DNA of 22,073 nt from Halobacteriales archaeon QS_9_70_65 (GCA_003023535.1 PXSC01000045.1:1-22073); one strand, 5' to 3'; positions 1 to 7,562 are shown, counted from the stretch's first letter. Notes: generated from the letters alone by a model not told the origin. Numbers and translations: made by a program.

Positions 1-16
1 CCCGACAACGTCCGAC

Positions 17-100
17 ATGGACAGACAGAAGTTCTTCGCGCTGTTCTTCGCGCTGCTGATGATGACGTCGATGGTCGCCTACGCGGCCTCGTTCTTCTAA
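17..100 (+). CDS. 27-residue single-span membrane peptide
   Basis: A complete short reading frame, starting MDRQKFFALFF and ending ASFF, with ATG at 17 and TAA at 98-100. Almost all of it after the charged start (D2, R3, K5) is one hydrophobic helix (LFFALLMMTSMVAYAA), so I infer a single transmembrane peptide with a short charged N-terminus. The compact frame ends exactly where the helicase gene on the other strand ends: the two stop codons share four bases (97-100). I recall similar tiny MDRQK-type peptides as conserved hypothetical proteins of haloarchaea, but cannot name a family. No promoter can be judged because only 16 upstream bases are in view. Function unknown. Confidence 0.6.
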   Translation: MDRQKFFALFFALLMMTSMVAYAASFF

Positions 101-1893
101 CCGTCGCCCCAGACGTCCGAGAGGGGGTGGTCGTCGAGGTCGTCGAGGTCGTCGAGGTCGTCCGACCGCGAGGATCGGGACCGCGAGTGTGACTGCGACC
201 GCGAGCCCGCCCGTGGTCGTGACCGTCGGTCGCCCTGCCCCTGGCCGCCCGCGGAGCCGCCCGCGGCGTCGACGGCCGTCTCGAAGGTCGGCAGCGCCGG
301 CCGCTCCATGCGGTCGACCTGCGCGGCGAACCACTCGGGGGTGTCGCCGCGGGCCCGCTCGAAGAGGTCCAGCAGCGACGAGTCCGCGAGGTACGTCGCG
401 CCGTGGTCGTCGGGCGACCGGACGACCCGGCCGCAGGCCTGGATCACCGTCCGCAGCGCCGTCCGGTAGTACCACCCCCAGGCGCCGTCCTCGAGCCGCC
501 GTGCGACCCGGGAGTCGTTCGTGTTGGGGTACGGCGCCTTGCAGAGCACCTGCCACCGGCAGCGGTCGCCCTCGAGGTCCAGCGCCTCCTCCATCTTCAC
601 GGAGACGAAGACGTCGGGGTCGTCACTCCGCTTCCAGCCGGCGAGTGCCGCGTCGCGGGTCTCGCTGTCGTGGCCCCGGACGCGGCCGCCGACGCCGAAC
701 TCCCCGAGCAGGTCGCGGAGCCGGTCGGCGATGTCGTAGGAGTGGGCGTGTATCAGCCCCTTCTCGTCGTCGTGTCTCGCCATCAGCCGGACGATCGTCC
801 GGGCGACGGCCGGCAGCGTCTCCTCGCGGCGCTCGTAGGTCATCTTCCCCTGCGTGACGTCGTACAGCGGGCGGTGCTCGACCGGGAACGTGTGGGGGAC
901 GTCCACCAGTGCGACGTCGTCGGGGTCGAGGCCGGCGCCGCGGCAGAACGCCGCCTTGTCGAGGATGGTCGCCGACAGCAGTGCGAACCGCCGGCCACGG
1001 TCCCAGACGGTGTGGTGGAGGTAGCGGGCGGGATCCAGCGGCTTGACCGTCACCGCCCCCGTCTCCCGTTGATCGGCGACCCACGTCGTCGGGCTGTCGG
1101 AATCGCGCAGGTCCTCGAGGAACCACTCCAGCTCGCGAAGGAGCTCCGCCAGCCGGTCGCGCTCTCCGACCTCCGCGGGCGACAGCTCGGCCTTGCTCCG
1201 CAGCTCCGTCTGCCGCCGCCCGCAGACGGTCGTCAGCCGCTCGGCGTATCCCTCGACGTCCGAGAGGCCCGCGACGTCGGGCGGCTCGCAGGCGTCCCAC
1301 ACCGGCACCGTCGACGGTGACAGCTCGATGGTCGCGTACATCTCGGCCCACTCCGCCAGGCCGTGGGCCTCGTCGACGACGACGACGTCGCGCGTGCCGA
1401 AGACGTCGCTGCCGGCCGTCCGCATGAAGTACGCGAGCGTCATCGCCGCGACGGGGCGGTTCGAGGCGATGGCGCGGTCGGAGAAGTACGGACAGCGGTG
1501 CTCGACGGGGCAGTCGAAGCCCCGCTCGCGGGCACAGGGCGCCCGGTCGACCGGCGTGTCCGTCTCCCCCGGCAGGATGCAGTCGTAGTTGGACTTCCCC
1601 CGGACGACGCTGAGGTCCTCGAGCAAGTCGTCGCCGGCGACGTCGTCCAGCTGCGACACCTGCGGGGTCGTGTAGTAGGCACCGACGGGCTCGGTCGGGG
1701 CGGCCGCGCCGGCCCGGCGGGCACAGCCGGCGACCGCCCGCGCCAGCAACGACTTGCCGCTGCCGGTCGGCGCCCGCACCAACACGACGTCGTTGCCGGC
1801 CTCGAAGGCCGCCCGGACGTCCTCGAGCGCCCGCCGCTGTGCGCCCCGAAACGAGGGGGCGGGGAACTCCCCGACGATGCGCGACGGGTCCAC
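97..1893 (-). CDS. Iron-sulfur superfamily 2 DNA helicase, XPD/DinG type
   Basis: ATP-dependent DNA helicase of the Rad3/XPD/DinG group, expected to unwind DNA 5' to 3' in repair. Seen in the 598-residue protein: Walker A with GSGKS at residues 44-48, four cysteines at about 105, 120, 128 and 134 fitting the 4Fe-4S domain of this family, a DEAH box at about 174-177, and a late motif VI (QACGRVVRS) where XPD proteins have Q-x-x-GR-x-R. The start is GTG at 1891-1893, with a TATA-like GTTTAG about 25-30 bases upstream, fitting leaderless expression. The C-terminal 50 residues are low complexity: Gly/Gln, then Ser-Arg repeats, then three Asp-Asp-Leu units. Whether it is the true XPD counterpart or a DinG-like paralogue cannot be decided from sequence alone. 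Confidence 0.9.
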   Translation of the reverse strand: MDPSRIVGEFPAPSFRGAQRRALEDVRAAFEAGNDVVLVRAPTGSGKSLLARAVAGCARRAGAAAPTEPVGAYYTTPQVSQLDDVAGDDLLEDLSVVRGKSNYDCILPGETDTPVDRAPCARERGFDCPVEHRCPYFSDRAIASNRPVAAMTLAYFMRTAGSDVFGTRDVVVVDEAHGLAEWAEMYATIELSPSTVPVWDACEPPDVAGLSDVEGYAERLTTVCGRRQTELRSKAELSPAEVGERDRLAELLRELEWFLEDLRDSDSPTTWVADQRETGAVTVKPLDPARYLHHTVWDRGRRFALLSATILDKAAFCRGAGLDPDDVALVDVPHTFPVEHRPLYDVTQGKMTYERREETLPAVARTIVRLMARHDDEKGLIHAHSYDIADRLRDLLGEFGVGGRVRGHDSETRDAALAGWKRSDDPDVFVSVKMEEALDLEGDRCRWQVLCKAPYPNTNDSRVARRLEDGAWGWYYRTALRTVIQACGRVVRSPDDHGATYLADSSLLDLFERARGDTPEWFAAQVDRMERPALPTFETAVDAAGGSAGGQGQGDRRSRPRAGSRSQSHSRSRSSRSDDLDDLDDLDDHPLSDVWGDG

Positions 1894-1915
1894 ACCGGAC
1901 CGAGCGACGGGACGG

Positions 1916-1926
1916 CCCTAAACCCA
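1916..1926 (-). promoter_or_regulatory. TATA-like box of the helicase gene
   Basis: Read on the minus strand the stretch gives GGGTTTAGGGC, an AT-rich core in very GC-rich DNA, 25-30 bases before the GTG start. That spacing is usual for leaderless haloarchaeal transcripts. Inferred from position and composition only. Confidence 0.45.
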
Positions 1927-1979
1927 CCGGCTCCCATACGGGTACTGTTTAGTTAGGGGTGAATACGGTGCGAACAGCA

Positions 1980-2521
1980 GTGTTCAGATAAGCGAAGGCG
2001 GCCGGTCAGCCGGCGCCGGGCGGGACTTCCGAAGGGGCCGACCGCTCGCCGATGTAGGCGACGCAAGCCGCGAGGGACCGAAGGTCCCTCGGCCCGCTGG
2101 CGTGGCAGCTTCGCCGCCACGGTATAGGTTACCGGCGACGCCGGCAACCCGCGCGGCGGCGCCGTGCGAGGACACCGCAGCGACGCGAGGAGCGTCGTTC
2201 GGACGACCGCCGGTCGTCCGTGATCACGAACGTCTTCGATCGTCGGACGACAGCGAGCAGTCGTGAGGCGCGACCTGCGAGGCCGACCGATCGAAAGGAG
2301 GGAGGCCTCGATCGAGCCGAGCGGTGCACGGACCTGAACCGCGAGGCAGCGAGCGCCTCGACGCGAACGGGGTCCTCGCGAGTGAACCGAGCGAGGGCTC
2401 GGCAGAGCGACGCGCTGCCGGTGAGCGAAGCGCCCCGTGAGCCTCCACCGGCGAGCGGGAGGGGGCGTTCGGAACCGCCACCGTCACCGCCGAAGTACGC
2501 TACTCTCTCGTAACTGAACAC
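1980..2521. repeat. Hairpin-rich noncoding element bounded by an 8-bp inverted repeat
   Basis: No credible gene lies between the helicase start and the DUF192 gene. The stretch begins GTGTTCAG (1980-1987) and ends CTGAACAC (2514-2521), a perfect inverted repeat with partial similarity continuing inward. Inside are many short-loop hairpins: 9-bp stems at 2071-2091 and 2200-2220, imperfect stems at 2102-2120 and 2127-2149, and 6-bp stems at 2181-2197, 2342-2360 and 2387-2402. I see no target-site duplication. It could be a MITE-like nonautonomous element, a structured RNA, or merely a GC-rich spacer. Confidence 0.4.
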
Positions 2522-2543
2522 GACCGGCACACCGGGCGGGCGG

Positions 2544-2894
2544 CTACAGCCCCTCCACGCGGACGGTATCGCCGGCCGCGACGTCGTCGGCGGCGCCGGC
2601 GGGAAGCTCGACGACGGTGTCGGCCCGCGCCCGGCCCAGCCCGGTCCAGGCGGCGAGCCGCGCGACCCGCCGGACCTCGCCGTCGACGAGCCAGAGGGCG
2701 TCGATGTCGAACGGCACCGCCACCATGTGCAAACTCCGCCGTCCGGGCCGCCCGAACGGAAATACCAGCGCGTAGTCGTCGGGGACCGACCGCCGGAACA
2801 TCAGCCCCCGCGCCTTCGAGAGGAGGCCGTCGGCCACCTCGACGTCGCCGGCCAGCTCGCGGGGTCCCTCTCCGGCCTCGTGGACGACGCGCAC
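2544..2894 (-). CDS. DUF192 family protein
   Basis: A 116-residue protein matching the DUF192 fold: an early GLMFRRS motif, then DYALVFPFG, HMVAVPFDIDALWLVDGEV and a C-terminal VVELPAGAADDVAAGDTV, the usual order in haloarchaeal members. Its biochemical role is not established. I chose the GTG at 2892-2894 (protein start VRVVHEAGEG) because family similarity begins there; the open frame continues upstream to 3428 but that part overlaps the neighbouring membrane gene in another frame. It lacks an obvious signal peptide from this start. It lies 52 bases downstream of the small membrane protein gene on the same strand, so the two may be co-transcribed. Confidence 0.85.
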   Translation of the reverse strand: MRVVHEAGEGPRELAGDVEVADGLLSKARGLMFRRSVPDDYALVFPFGRPGRRSLHMVAVPFDIDALWLVDGEVRRVARLAAWTGLGRARADTVVELPAGAADDVAAGDTVRVEGL

Positions 2895-2946
2895 GCCGGC
2901 CGTCGGTCGCCGCCGGGCAAAAAGCCTCCCGCCGTTTCGACGCTGC

Positions 2947-3303
2947 TCACCGGTCGACGACCCGCTCGACGTTCGGAGTGACCTCGAGGTGTTCGCCGCC
3001 GCGGGCGACGTCGACGCCGACGAACAGCATCGCGGCCGCGCCGACACGGGCGACGGTGAACGACGCCGCCTCCGCGACCGGGGCCGATGCCGGGCCAGCG
3101 ACGAGCGGCGGAAGCAGCCCCGCCGGCGACGACACGCCGAGCAGGACGTACGTCGCGGCCGCGAACCGCCGCCACGGGACGGCGACCGGGCCGACGGACA
3201 GTTCGGCGAGGCTACCGGCGGCGACGGCGGCGACGCCCGCCGACAGCGATAGCCCGACCTGCGGACTCCCGAATGCGCCGAGACCGAAGACCGCGAGCAG
3301 CAC
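2947..3303 (-). CDS. Small multi-span membrane protein with a disturbed 5' end
   Basis: An Ala/Gly/Leu/Val-rich protein with about four predicted membrane segments (LLAVFGLGAFG; GVAAVAAGSLAEL; FAAATYVLLGVSSP; ARVGAAAMLFVGVDVA), ending EVTPNVERVVDR. I do not recognise a named family. The start is uncertain. The frame is open further upstream (PPPGAVDLLLAG), but no ATG or GTG lies there close to the start of the homologous-looking region; GTG at 3301-3303 is the first convenient one and would begin inside the first membrane helix. A more natural start, GTG at 3426-3428 with protein KQSSFRYLGAV, is out of frame because of a partial duplication with single-base changes. The gene may therefore be a recent pseudogene or carry a sequence error. 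Confidence 0.55.
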   Translation of the reverse strand: MLLAVFGLGAFGSPQVGLSLSAGVAAVAAGSLAELSVGPVAVPWRRFAAATYVLLGVSSPAGLLPPLVAGPASAPVAEAASFTVARVGAAAMLFVGVDVARGGEHLEVTPNVERVVDR

Positions 3304-3320
3304 CCCCGCGAGCAGGAGGT

Positions 3321-3426
3321 CGACGGCCCCAGGTGGCGGAACGTGATTGCTTCCTCCGGCCGCGGTGTCGCAAGGTCGTTGCCGCGCTGGCCGACGGCCC
3401 CGAGGTAGCGGAACGACGATTGCTTC
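3321..3426. repeat. Imperfect direct repeat, about 34 bases, 71 bases apart
   Basis: Copies at 3321-3353 and 3392-3426 match at nearly every position. The first lacks one G after CGACGGCCCC and one base in the GAACG(A)CGATTGC part. They lie at the 5' end of the minus-strand membrane gene, and each encodes a version of FR(Y/H)LG in that direction. The second copy joins the membrane-protein frame only if the missing G is restored. Confidence 0.7.
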
Positions 3427-3505
3427 ACGCCGGTCCGTCGGCGACGGCCGGCTCGTGTCCGTCGCCGACCCGAGCGTTGAAATCCGACGACACCACAGTT
3501 CGGAC

Positions 3506-4069
3506 ATGGAGAAGACGCCGCAGGGCACCTCGGTCGGCGTCGACGACCCCTACGAGGTCGTCGAGCGGTGCGATCACCTGACCGACGACGGCCGCTGCCG
3601 GTACGCCGCCGAGCACGGCCACCACGACCCCGAGTTCGCCCGACAGCGGCGGGCCGACGACCTGCGATGTCCGGTCGTCGCCCCCGGCGGCGAGGCGGGC
3701 GACCCCCGGGACGACCCGCGGGCCGACGGGTGGGACTGGCGGGACTGCCCGCAGTTCCGGGCCCGCCAGCGCTCCCGAGAGTGCGTCCGCTGTGGGCTCG
3801 AGGAGCGGCGGCTGGCCCACGACGACGACCGGCCGCTGCTGGAGGAACATCACCTCGAGTACCGCGACGACGACCGCAAGGAGACGGCCCACGAGATAAC
3901 GGTCTACCTCTGTCGGTGGTGTCACGCGAAGATCCACGACTCCTGGGCCCGGGTCGACGACGACGCTTCCCCGGACCCGGAGGCGCTGGCCGAGCGGGAG
4001 GCCCGCCGGAGCCGCGAACGGGAGGAGGCGGGCTTCGAGTCGGCCGCCGAGCGGTACGACGACGGGTGA
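3506..4069 (+). CDS. HNH-like zinc-binding protein, haloarchaeal family
   Basis: A 187-residue, highly acidic protein. The centre carries an HNH/zinc pattern: CVRC at 93-96, a double His at 115-116 (LLEEHHLEY), then CRWCH at 136-140 followed by IH at 143-144. Four more cysteines (22, 31, 55, 81) precede it and may bind a second metal. The N-terminus (VGVDDPYEVVERCDHLTDDG) and the E/R-rich tail look like a haloarchaeal family that I believe is catalogued as DUF7097, recalled from memory. HNH proteins are often nucleases, but catalysis here is unproven and it could be a structural zinc protein. ATG at 3506 is preferred because the conserved-looking text begins there. Confidence 0.8.
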   Translation: MEKTPQGTSVGVDDPYEVVERCDHLTDDGRCRYAAEHGHHDPEFARQRRADDLRCPVVAPGGEAGDPRDDPRADGWDWRDCPQFRARQRSRECVRCGLEERRLAHDDDRPLLEEHHLEYRDDDRKETAHEITVYLCRWCHAKIHDSWARVDDDASPDPEALAEREARRSREREEAGFESAAERYDDG

Positions 4070-4141
4070 GCGACCGGAACGGGGCGGAACGTCGGGGCGG
4101 CAGGGCGGCCGTCCGGCCGATCCGCCGACGGCGTCCGTCGG

Positions 4142-4149
4142 GTTTATAT
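4142..4149 (+). promoter_or_regulatory. TATA box of the SCP2-like gene
   Basis: GTTTATATTC is a clear AT-rich box, 33 bases before the GTG start at 4182, in otherwise GC-rich DNA. Spacing predicts a transcript with little or no leader. Confidence 0.6.
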
Positions 4150-4181
4150 TCGGTTCCGGACGTTAGACGCTACCATCGGCC

Positions 4182-4883
4182 GTGTACCTCTACCCGTCGG
4201 AAGCGTGGCTGGACGAGTACGCCCGGCTGCTCGACGAGAGCGACGCCCTCGACGACCTCTCCGCGGGCGTCGGCGGCGAGTTCGCCGGGACCGTCCACCT
4301 CGTCGTCGCGGATCTGCCGCTGGGAAAGACGACCGTCGGGGACCTGCCGGACGACGTCGTAGAGGTGCCGGCGGGGCTCCGCGACGGCCTGGCGGACGTG
4401 CCGCTGTCGGAGCTGCCGTCGATGGTCGGCGACGGCGTCCGGTCGGAACTCCCGGCGTCGTCGCGGGCGCTCCTGGAGCAGATCGAGACGAACGTCGTCG
4501 ACGGGGCGCTGCACGTCCTGTTGGGACTGGACGGCGGCGACTGCACCGGCGCGGAGGTGCTGACGGCGCCGGCGAGCCGCGACCCCGACTTCACCGTCCA
4601 CGGGGACTACGGGACGTGGCGGGCCGTCGTCGACGGCCGGCCGCCGGCGTCGGCGTTTCTCACCGGTGACCTCCGGGTCGCGGGCAACCGGATCCGGTGG
4701 CTCCGGCACGCCGCGATGTTCCAACTGCTGGGCGACGTCGCCGGCCGGGTGGAGACGACCCACCTCTTCGAGCGGTCGTCGCCGTCGCCGGGGAGCCTCC
4801 TCGTCGACGAGGCCGTCCGGCACCCGGCCGCGGTCCACCGGTTCGCCCGCCGACAGACGCTCCGGACGCTGGAGCTGCTCTAA
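4182..4883 (+). CDS. SCP2 sterol-binding-like protein
   Basis: A 233-residue acidic soluble protein starting at GTG 4182 (MYLYPSEAWLDEYARLL). The opening phrase, the middle LEQIETNVVDGALHVLLGL and the later TVHGDYGTWRAVVDG followed by FLTGDLRVAG match haloarchaeal proteins annotated as containing an SCP2 sterol-binding domain. These bind hydrophobic ligands in other organisms; the ligand in archaea is unknown. The C-terminal third (FQLLGDVAGRVETTHLFE) is also typical. No signal peptide or membrane segment. Its TAA overlaps the stop of the convergent bifunctional-nuclease gene by four bases, so the pair shares a terminator region. Confidence 0.75.
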   Translation: MYLYPSEAWLDEYARLLDESDALDDLSAGVGGEFAGTVHLVVADLPLGKTTVGDLPDDVVEVPAGLRDGLADVPLSELPSMVGDGVRSELPASSRALLEQIETNVVDGALHVLLGLDGGDCTGAEVLTAPASRDPDFTVHGDYGTWRAVVDGRPPASAFLTGDLRVAGNRIRWLRHAAMFQLLGDVAGRVETTHLFERSSPSPGSLLVDEAVRHPAAVHRFARRQTLRTLELL

Positions 4884-5317
4884 TCGACGTCGAACTCCTC
4901 GGGCGGCTTGCCGGCCTCGTCGAGCACCTCGTCGGCGACGAGTATCGGGCAGTCCACCCGCAGCGCGACCGCGATGGCGTCGCTCGGGCGGGCGTCGAGG
5001 ACCACGTTCGTCCGCTCGCCGCCGGCGTACCGTTCGGCGTCGATCTTCGCGAGGAAGGTGTTCTCCGAGAGCCCGTCGACGCGGACGCGGTCGATGGCGC
5101 CGCCGAACTCGGTGAGCATCTCCACGAAGAGATCGTGCGTCAACGGCCGTTTGAACGGTCGCTCCTCGAGCGCGTGGGAGATGGACTTCGCCTGGTCGGC
5201 GCTGATGAAGATCGGGAGCGCCTCGTCGCGCGCCCGAAGCACCACGACCGGAGCACCCTCCTCGCCCCCGTCGTCGACGCTGATTCCGAGGCCCTGGACG
5301 TTCGCCTCGTTTGTCAT
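4880..5317 (-). CDS. Bifunctional nuclease (DUF151) family protein
   Basis: A 145-residue protein of the BFN/DUF151 family: PVVVLRARDEALPIFISADQ near the N-terminus, a central VEMLTEFGG, NTFLAKI, and the signature DARPSDAIAVALR at about 108-120 followed by CPILVADEVL. Plant and bacterial relatives have been described as having nuclease activity or stress roles; the archaeal role is not established. The start is ATG at 5315-5317 (MTNEANVQGLGISV), which agrees with the family; the longer open frame upstream overlaps the divergent gene at 5378 and is not supported. Convergent with the SCP2-like gene, with a four-base overlap of the stop codons. Confidence 0.88.
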   Translation of the reverse strand: MTNEANVQGLGISVDDGGEEGAPVVVLRARDEALPIFISADQAKSISHALEERPFKRPLTHDLFVEMLTEFGGAIDRVRVDGLSENTFLAKIDAERYAGGERTNVVLDARPSDAIAVALRVDCPILVADEVLDEAGKPPEEFDVD

Positions 5318-5377
5318 CGCTCGAAGGTCGGAGGGCCGGCACCAAAGGCTTTCGCGTGCCCCGGCCCAGTCTCCGGC

Positions 5378-5656
5378 ATGGGCGAGGCGTACCTCGTCGC
5401 GGTCAAGCCCTCGGCCCGCCGAACGAGCCGCGCGGCCGCGGAGTGGGTCGCCGAGCGTGGGCCCCGCCGTCGCTTCGACTCGAAGCAACTGGCCCGCGAG
5501 TGGGCTCGGGAAACCAGCCCGCAGGGACACACCCTCTGGATACAGGACGCCCACCCGCTCGATTCGGGGCCGGCCGACGGCTATCTACTGGCGCGGCGGC
5601 ATCGCGGACACGACCGGGGGCCACCGGGCGAACAGGCGTCGCTCGGCGGGTGCTGA
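5378..5656 (+). CDS. Small conserved-looking hypothetical protein
   Basis: A 92-residue, basic-to-neutral protein (MGEAYLVAVKPSARRTSRAAAEW) containing FDSKQLAREWARET and LWIQDAHPLDSGPADGYLLARR. It reads as a real soluble haloarchaeal protein, not a chance frame: codon use follows the GC-rich third-position pattern and the frame starts with ATG 60 bases from the divergent DUF151 gene, leaving room for two promoters (AAAGGCTTTCG lies 25-35 bases before the ATG). I do not recognise a family and propose no function. Confidence 0.65.
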   Translation: MGEAYLVAVKPSARRTSRAAAEWVAERGPRRRFDSKQLAREWARETSPQGHTLWIQDAHPLDSGPADGYLLARRHRGHDRGPPGEQASLGGC

Positions 5657-5696
5657 GGATCGAAAATGGGTGGACCGAAAGGGGAAAGGGGGAATC

Positions 5697-5719
5697 GGGG
5701 GGGGGGGGGGGGGGGGGGG
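5697..5719 (+). repeat. Run of 23 G residues
   Basis: Uninterrupted G from 5697 to 5719, in a 200-base gap between the two small genes, preceded by further G-rich text (AAAGGGGAAAGGGGG). It is extraordinarily long for a homopolymer in an archaeal chromosome. It could form G-quadruplexes, vary in length by slippage, or be an assembly or sequencing artefact such as dark-cycle G calls at a read end. Confidence 0.95.
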
Positions 5720-5858
5720 TCGCGCCGGGTGAGTCGGAATCGGACGCAGCGCCCGGCGCCATTTTACACCAATGGCTGGAGTAATATCAAAGTTTCCCAT
5801 GAACTCATCGGCCGTCCCCGGTCGGACGGCTTTTGTCGGTACGGGACGAAAACGGGGC

Positions 5859-6110
5859 ATGGACGCCGACGACGGCCGAGACGACGGTGGCTTCCGGAAG
5901 GGCCGGAAGGCGGCGACGCTCGTCGTGCTTCCCTTCGTCGTGCTGGGCGTCGGCAACCTGCTTCTGATACTGCAGTGGGGACTCGACCCCCTGTGGGGGT
6001 TCCTGCTGCTGCCGCCGGTCCTGTTCGTGTCGGTCATCGGCTGGATCGCCATCCGCGGGGGGTTCGCGGAGAACCGCACCGGCGACGGCGACTACGACGG
6101 CGGGGTGTGA
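5859..6110 (+). CDS. Two-span small membrane protein
   Basis: An 83-residue protein starting MDADDGRDDGGFRKGRKAA, with two hydrophobic helices (LVVLPFVVLGVGNLLLIL and FLLLPPVLFVSVIGWIAI) joined by a short QWGLDPLWG turn, and an acidic tail. The ATG at 5859 is chosen over the upstream ATG at 5772 because the acidic N-terminus followed by a basic patch is typical and a TATA-like GGCTTTTGTCGG lies about 25-30 bases before it. No family recognised; probably an inner membrane protein. Convergent with the PGF-CTERM protein gene, four bases apart. Confidence 0.7.
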   Translation: MDADDGRDDGGFRKGRKAATLVVLPFVVLGVGNLLLILQWGLDPLWGFLLLPPVLFVSVIGWIAIRGGFAENRTGDGDYDGGV

Positions 6111-6114
6111 CGCC

Positions 6115-7470
6115 CTACCGCCGTCGGGCCAGCAGCACCAGCGCCGCCCCGACCATCGCGGCGACCGCGGCCACGGCGCCGAAGCCCGGCTGGTTCGGCG
6201 CCGACGGCTCATCGGGACCGCCGGGGTCGGCGGTGGAGGTCGGCGTCGCCGTCGGCGTCGGCGTCGTCGCCTCCGACACCCGGACCACCTGCGAGGCCGC
6301 TCCGGTCGCGCCGTTGTCGTCGGTGACCTGCAGCCGCACCTGGTATCTCCCGCCCTCCGCGAAGGAATACGACAGCGTCGCTCCGGTCGTCACCAGCTCG
6401 CCGTCGACGTACCACTCGTACCGCGCGATGGTACCGTCGTCGTTCACCGCCGGCTCGACGGCGGTCGGGTCGCCGGCCGTCGCGTCGATTTCGGGCAGCG
6501 ACACCTCGGGACGGGCGTTGACCGTCACCGTCCGGCTCGCCGAGGTTGTCACCCCGTCGTCGTCGGTCACGTACAGCTGGACCTCGTGGTCGCCGGACTC
6601 GGTGAAGGTGTACGACAGCGTCTCGCCGGCCGACCGGTTCTGTCCGTCGACGACCCAGCGGTACTCGACGACGGTCCCGTCGGGGTCCGTCGAGCCGCTC
6701 GCGTCGAAGACGACCGCCTCGTTGACGTTCGGCAGCGCCGGCTCGCGGCTGAACGCCGCGGCCGGCCCCACCCTGACCGACACGGGCGTCGAGGCCGACG
6801 CCGTTTCGCTGGAGACGTTGACGCTGTAGTCGCCGGCGTCGCCCCGTCCGGTTTCCCACTCCAGCTGCACCGACTCCGAGGCGCCGCCGTCGAGGCTCAC
6901 CGTCGTGTCGTCGAACGTCCGCCCGTCGACCGTCAGCTCCACGGTCTGGCTGTCCGACGCGTCGTCCTCGTTTTCGATCGTCGCGTCGACCGTGAGGGTC
7001 TCGCCCTCGCGCACCGGCTCGTTCGTCCCGTCGATGTCGACGTCGAACGTCGAGACCTCGGTCACCCGCGCGACGTCCCGGTCGAAGTCGTCCTCGCTGG
7101 AGACGTTGATCGTGTACCGGCCCGCGTCGCCGTCCTCGGTGTCCCAGCTCAGGGTCCGGGTCACGGACGCGCCGCCGTCCAGCGACACCGTTCTGGTGTC
7201 GCGCTCCGTCGTGGTCCCGTCTCGGGTGGTCTCGAGGGTGATCTCCTTGGTGGTCGTATCGTTGCCGGTGTTCTCGACGCGTACCTCCACCTCGAGCGTG
7301 TCACCCTCGGTCACCGGCTCGTTCGTCTCGTCGATATCTACCTCGAAGCTCGCGTCGTCCTGCGCGGCGACGGTGCCCGTCGCGGGTCCGAGCACCGCGA
7401 GCACGGCGACGGTGACTACGAGTGACGATACGACCGCGCGGAACTTGGAGGGGCCTACGTTCGGTGTCAT
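6115..7470 (-). CDS. PGF-CTERM surface protein with CARDB-like and PKD domains
   Basis: A 451-residue secreted protein. Residues 1-36 are a Sec-type signal peptide ending TGTVAAQ. Two CARDB-like repeats follow (about 42-130 and 137-230), each opening with a near-identical FDVDI-type phrase plus TNEPV and containing a VSLDGGAS and DAG(R/D)Y(T/S)(I/V)NVSS block. Next come a PKD domain (about 232-318, with FDASGSTDPDGTVVEYRW) and a second, more divergent PKD-like domain. A Thr/Pro-rich linker precedes QPGFGAVAAV, a hydrophobic helix and a terminal RRR: the PGF-CTERM signal handled by archaeosortase A, which anchors proteins in the S-layer-covered envelope. Several NxS/T sites suggest glycosylation. 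Probably a structural or adhesive surface protein; ligand unknown. Confidence 0.88.
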   Translation of the reverse strand: MTPNVGPSKFRAVVSSLVVTVAVLAVLGPATGTVAAQDDASFEVDIDETNEPVTEGDTLEVEVRVENTGNDTTTKEITLETTRDGTTTERDTRTVSLDGGASVTRTLSWDTEDGDAGRYTINVSSEDDFDRDVARVTEVSTFDVDIDGTNEPVREGETLTVDATIENEDDASDSQTVELTVDGRTFDDTTVSLDGGASESVQLEWETGRGDAGDYSVNVSSETASASTPVSVRVGPAAAFSREPALPNVNEAVVFDASGSTDPDGTVVEYRWVVDGQNRSAGETLSYTFTESGDHEVQLYVTDDDGVTTSASRTVTVNARPEVSLPEIDATAGDPTAVEPAVNDDGTIARYEWYVDGELVTTGATLSYSFAEGGRYQVRLQVTDDNGATGAASQVVRVSEATTPTPTATPTSTADPGGPDEPSAPNQPGFGAVAAVAAMVGAALVLLARRR

Positions 7471-7562
7471 GCTGTCTGTGGTGTGTCCCGTGTCGGCGGA
7501 TGCCGTCCGACGCGCCGCCGACCGGGTGCGAGTCGACCTTCCGTCTGACCGTCACCGGGGTC

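Noticed and set aside
623..1927. Long alternative frame on the same strand as the helicase
   Set aside because: Arg/Gly/Pro-rich composition typical of an out-of-frame reading in GC-rich coding DNA; no family motif.
2071..2402. CRISPR-like array, because of regularly spaced hairpins
   Set aside because: The hairpins differ in sequence and spacing; there is no repeated unit and no cas gene anywhere in the window.
2895..3428. Upstream extension of the DUF192 protein
   Set aside because: The frame is open, but the protein is Arg/Ser-rich shadow text overlapping the membrane gene; family similarity begins at the GTG at 2894.
5666..6829. Long plus-strand frame running through the G23 run
   Set aside because: Spans two real genes in other frames and reads as low-complexity shadow text; the G run would encode polyglycine.
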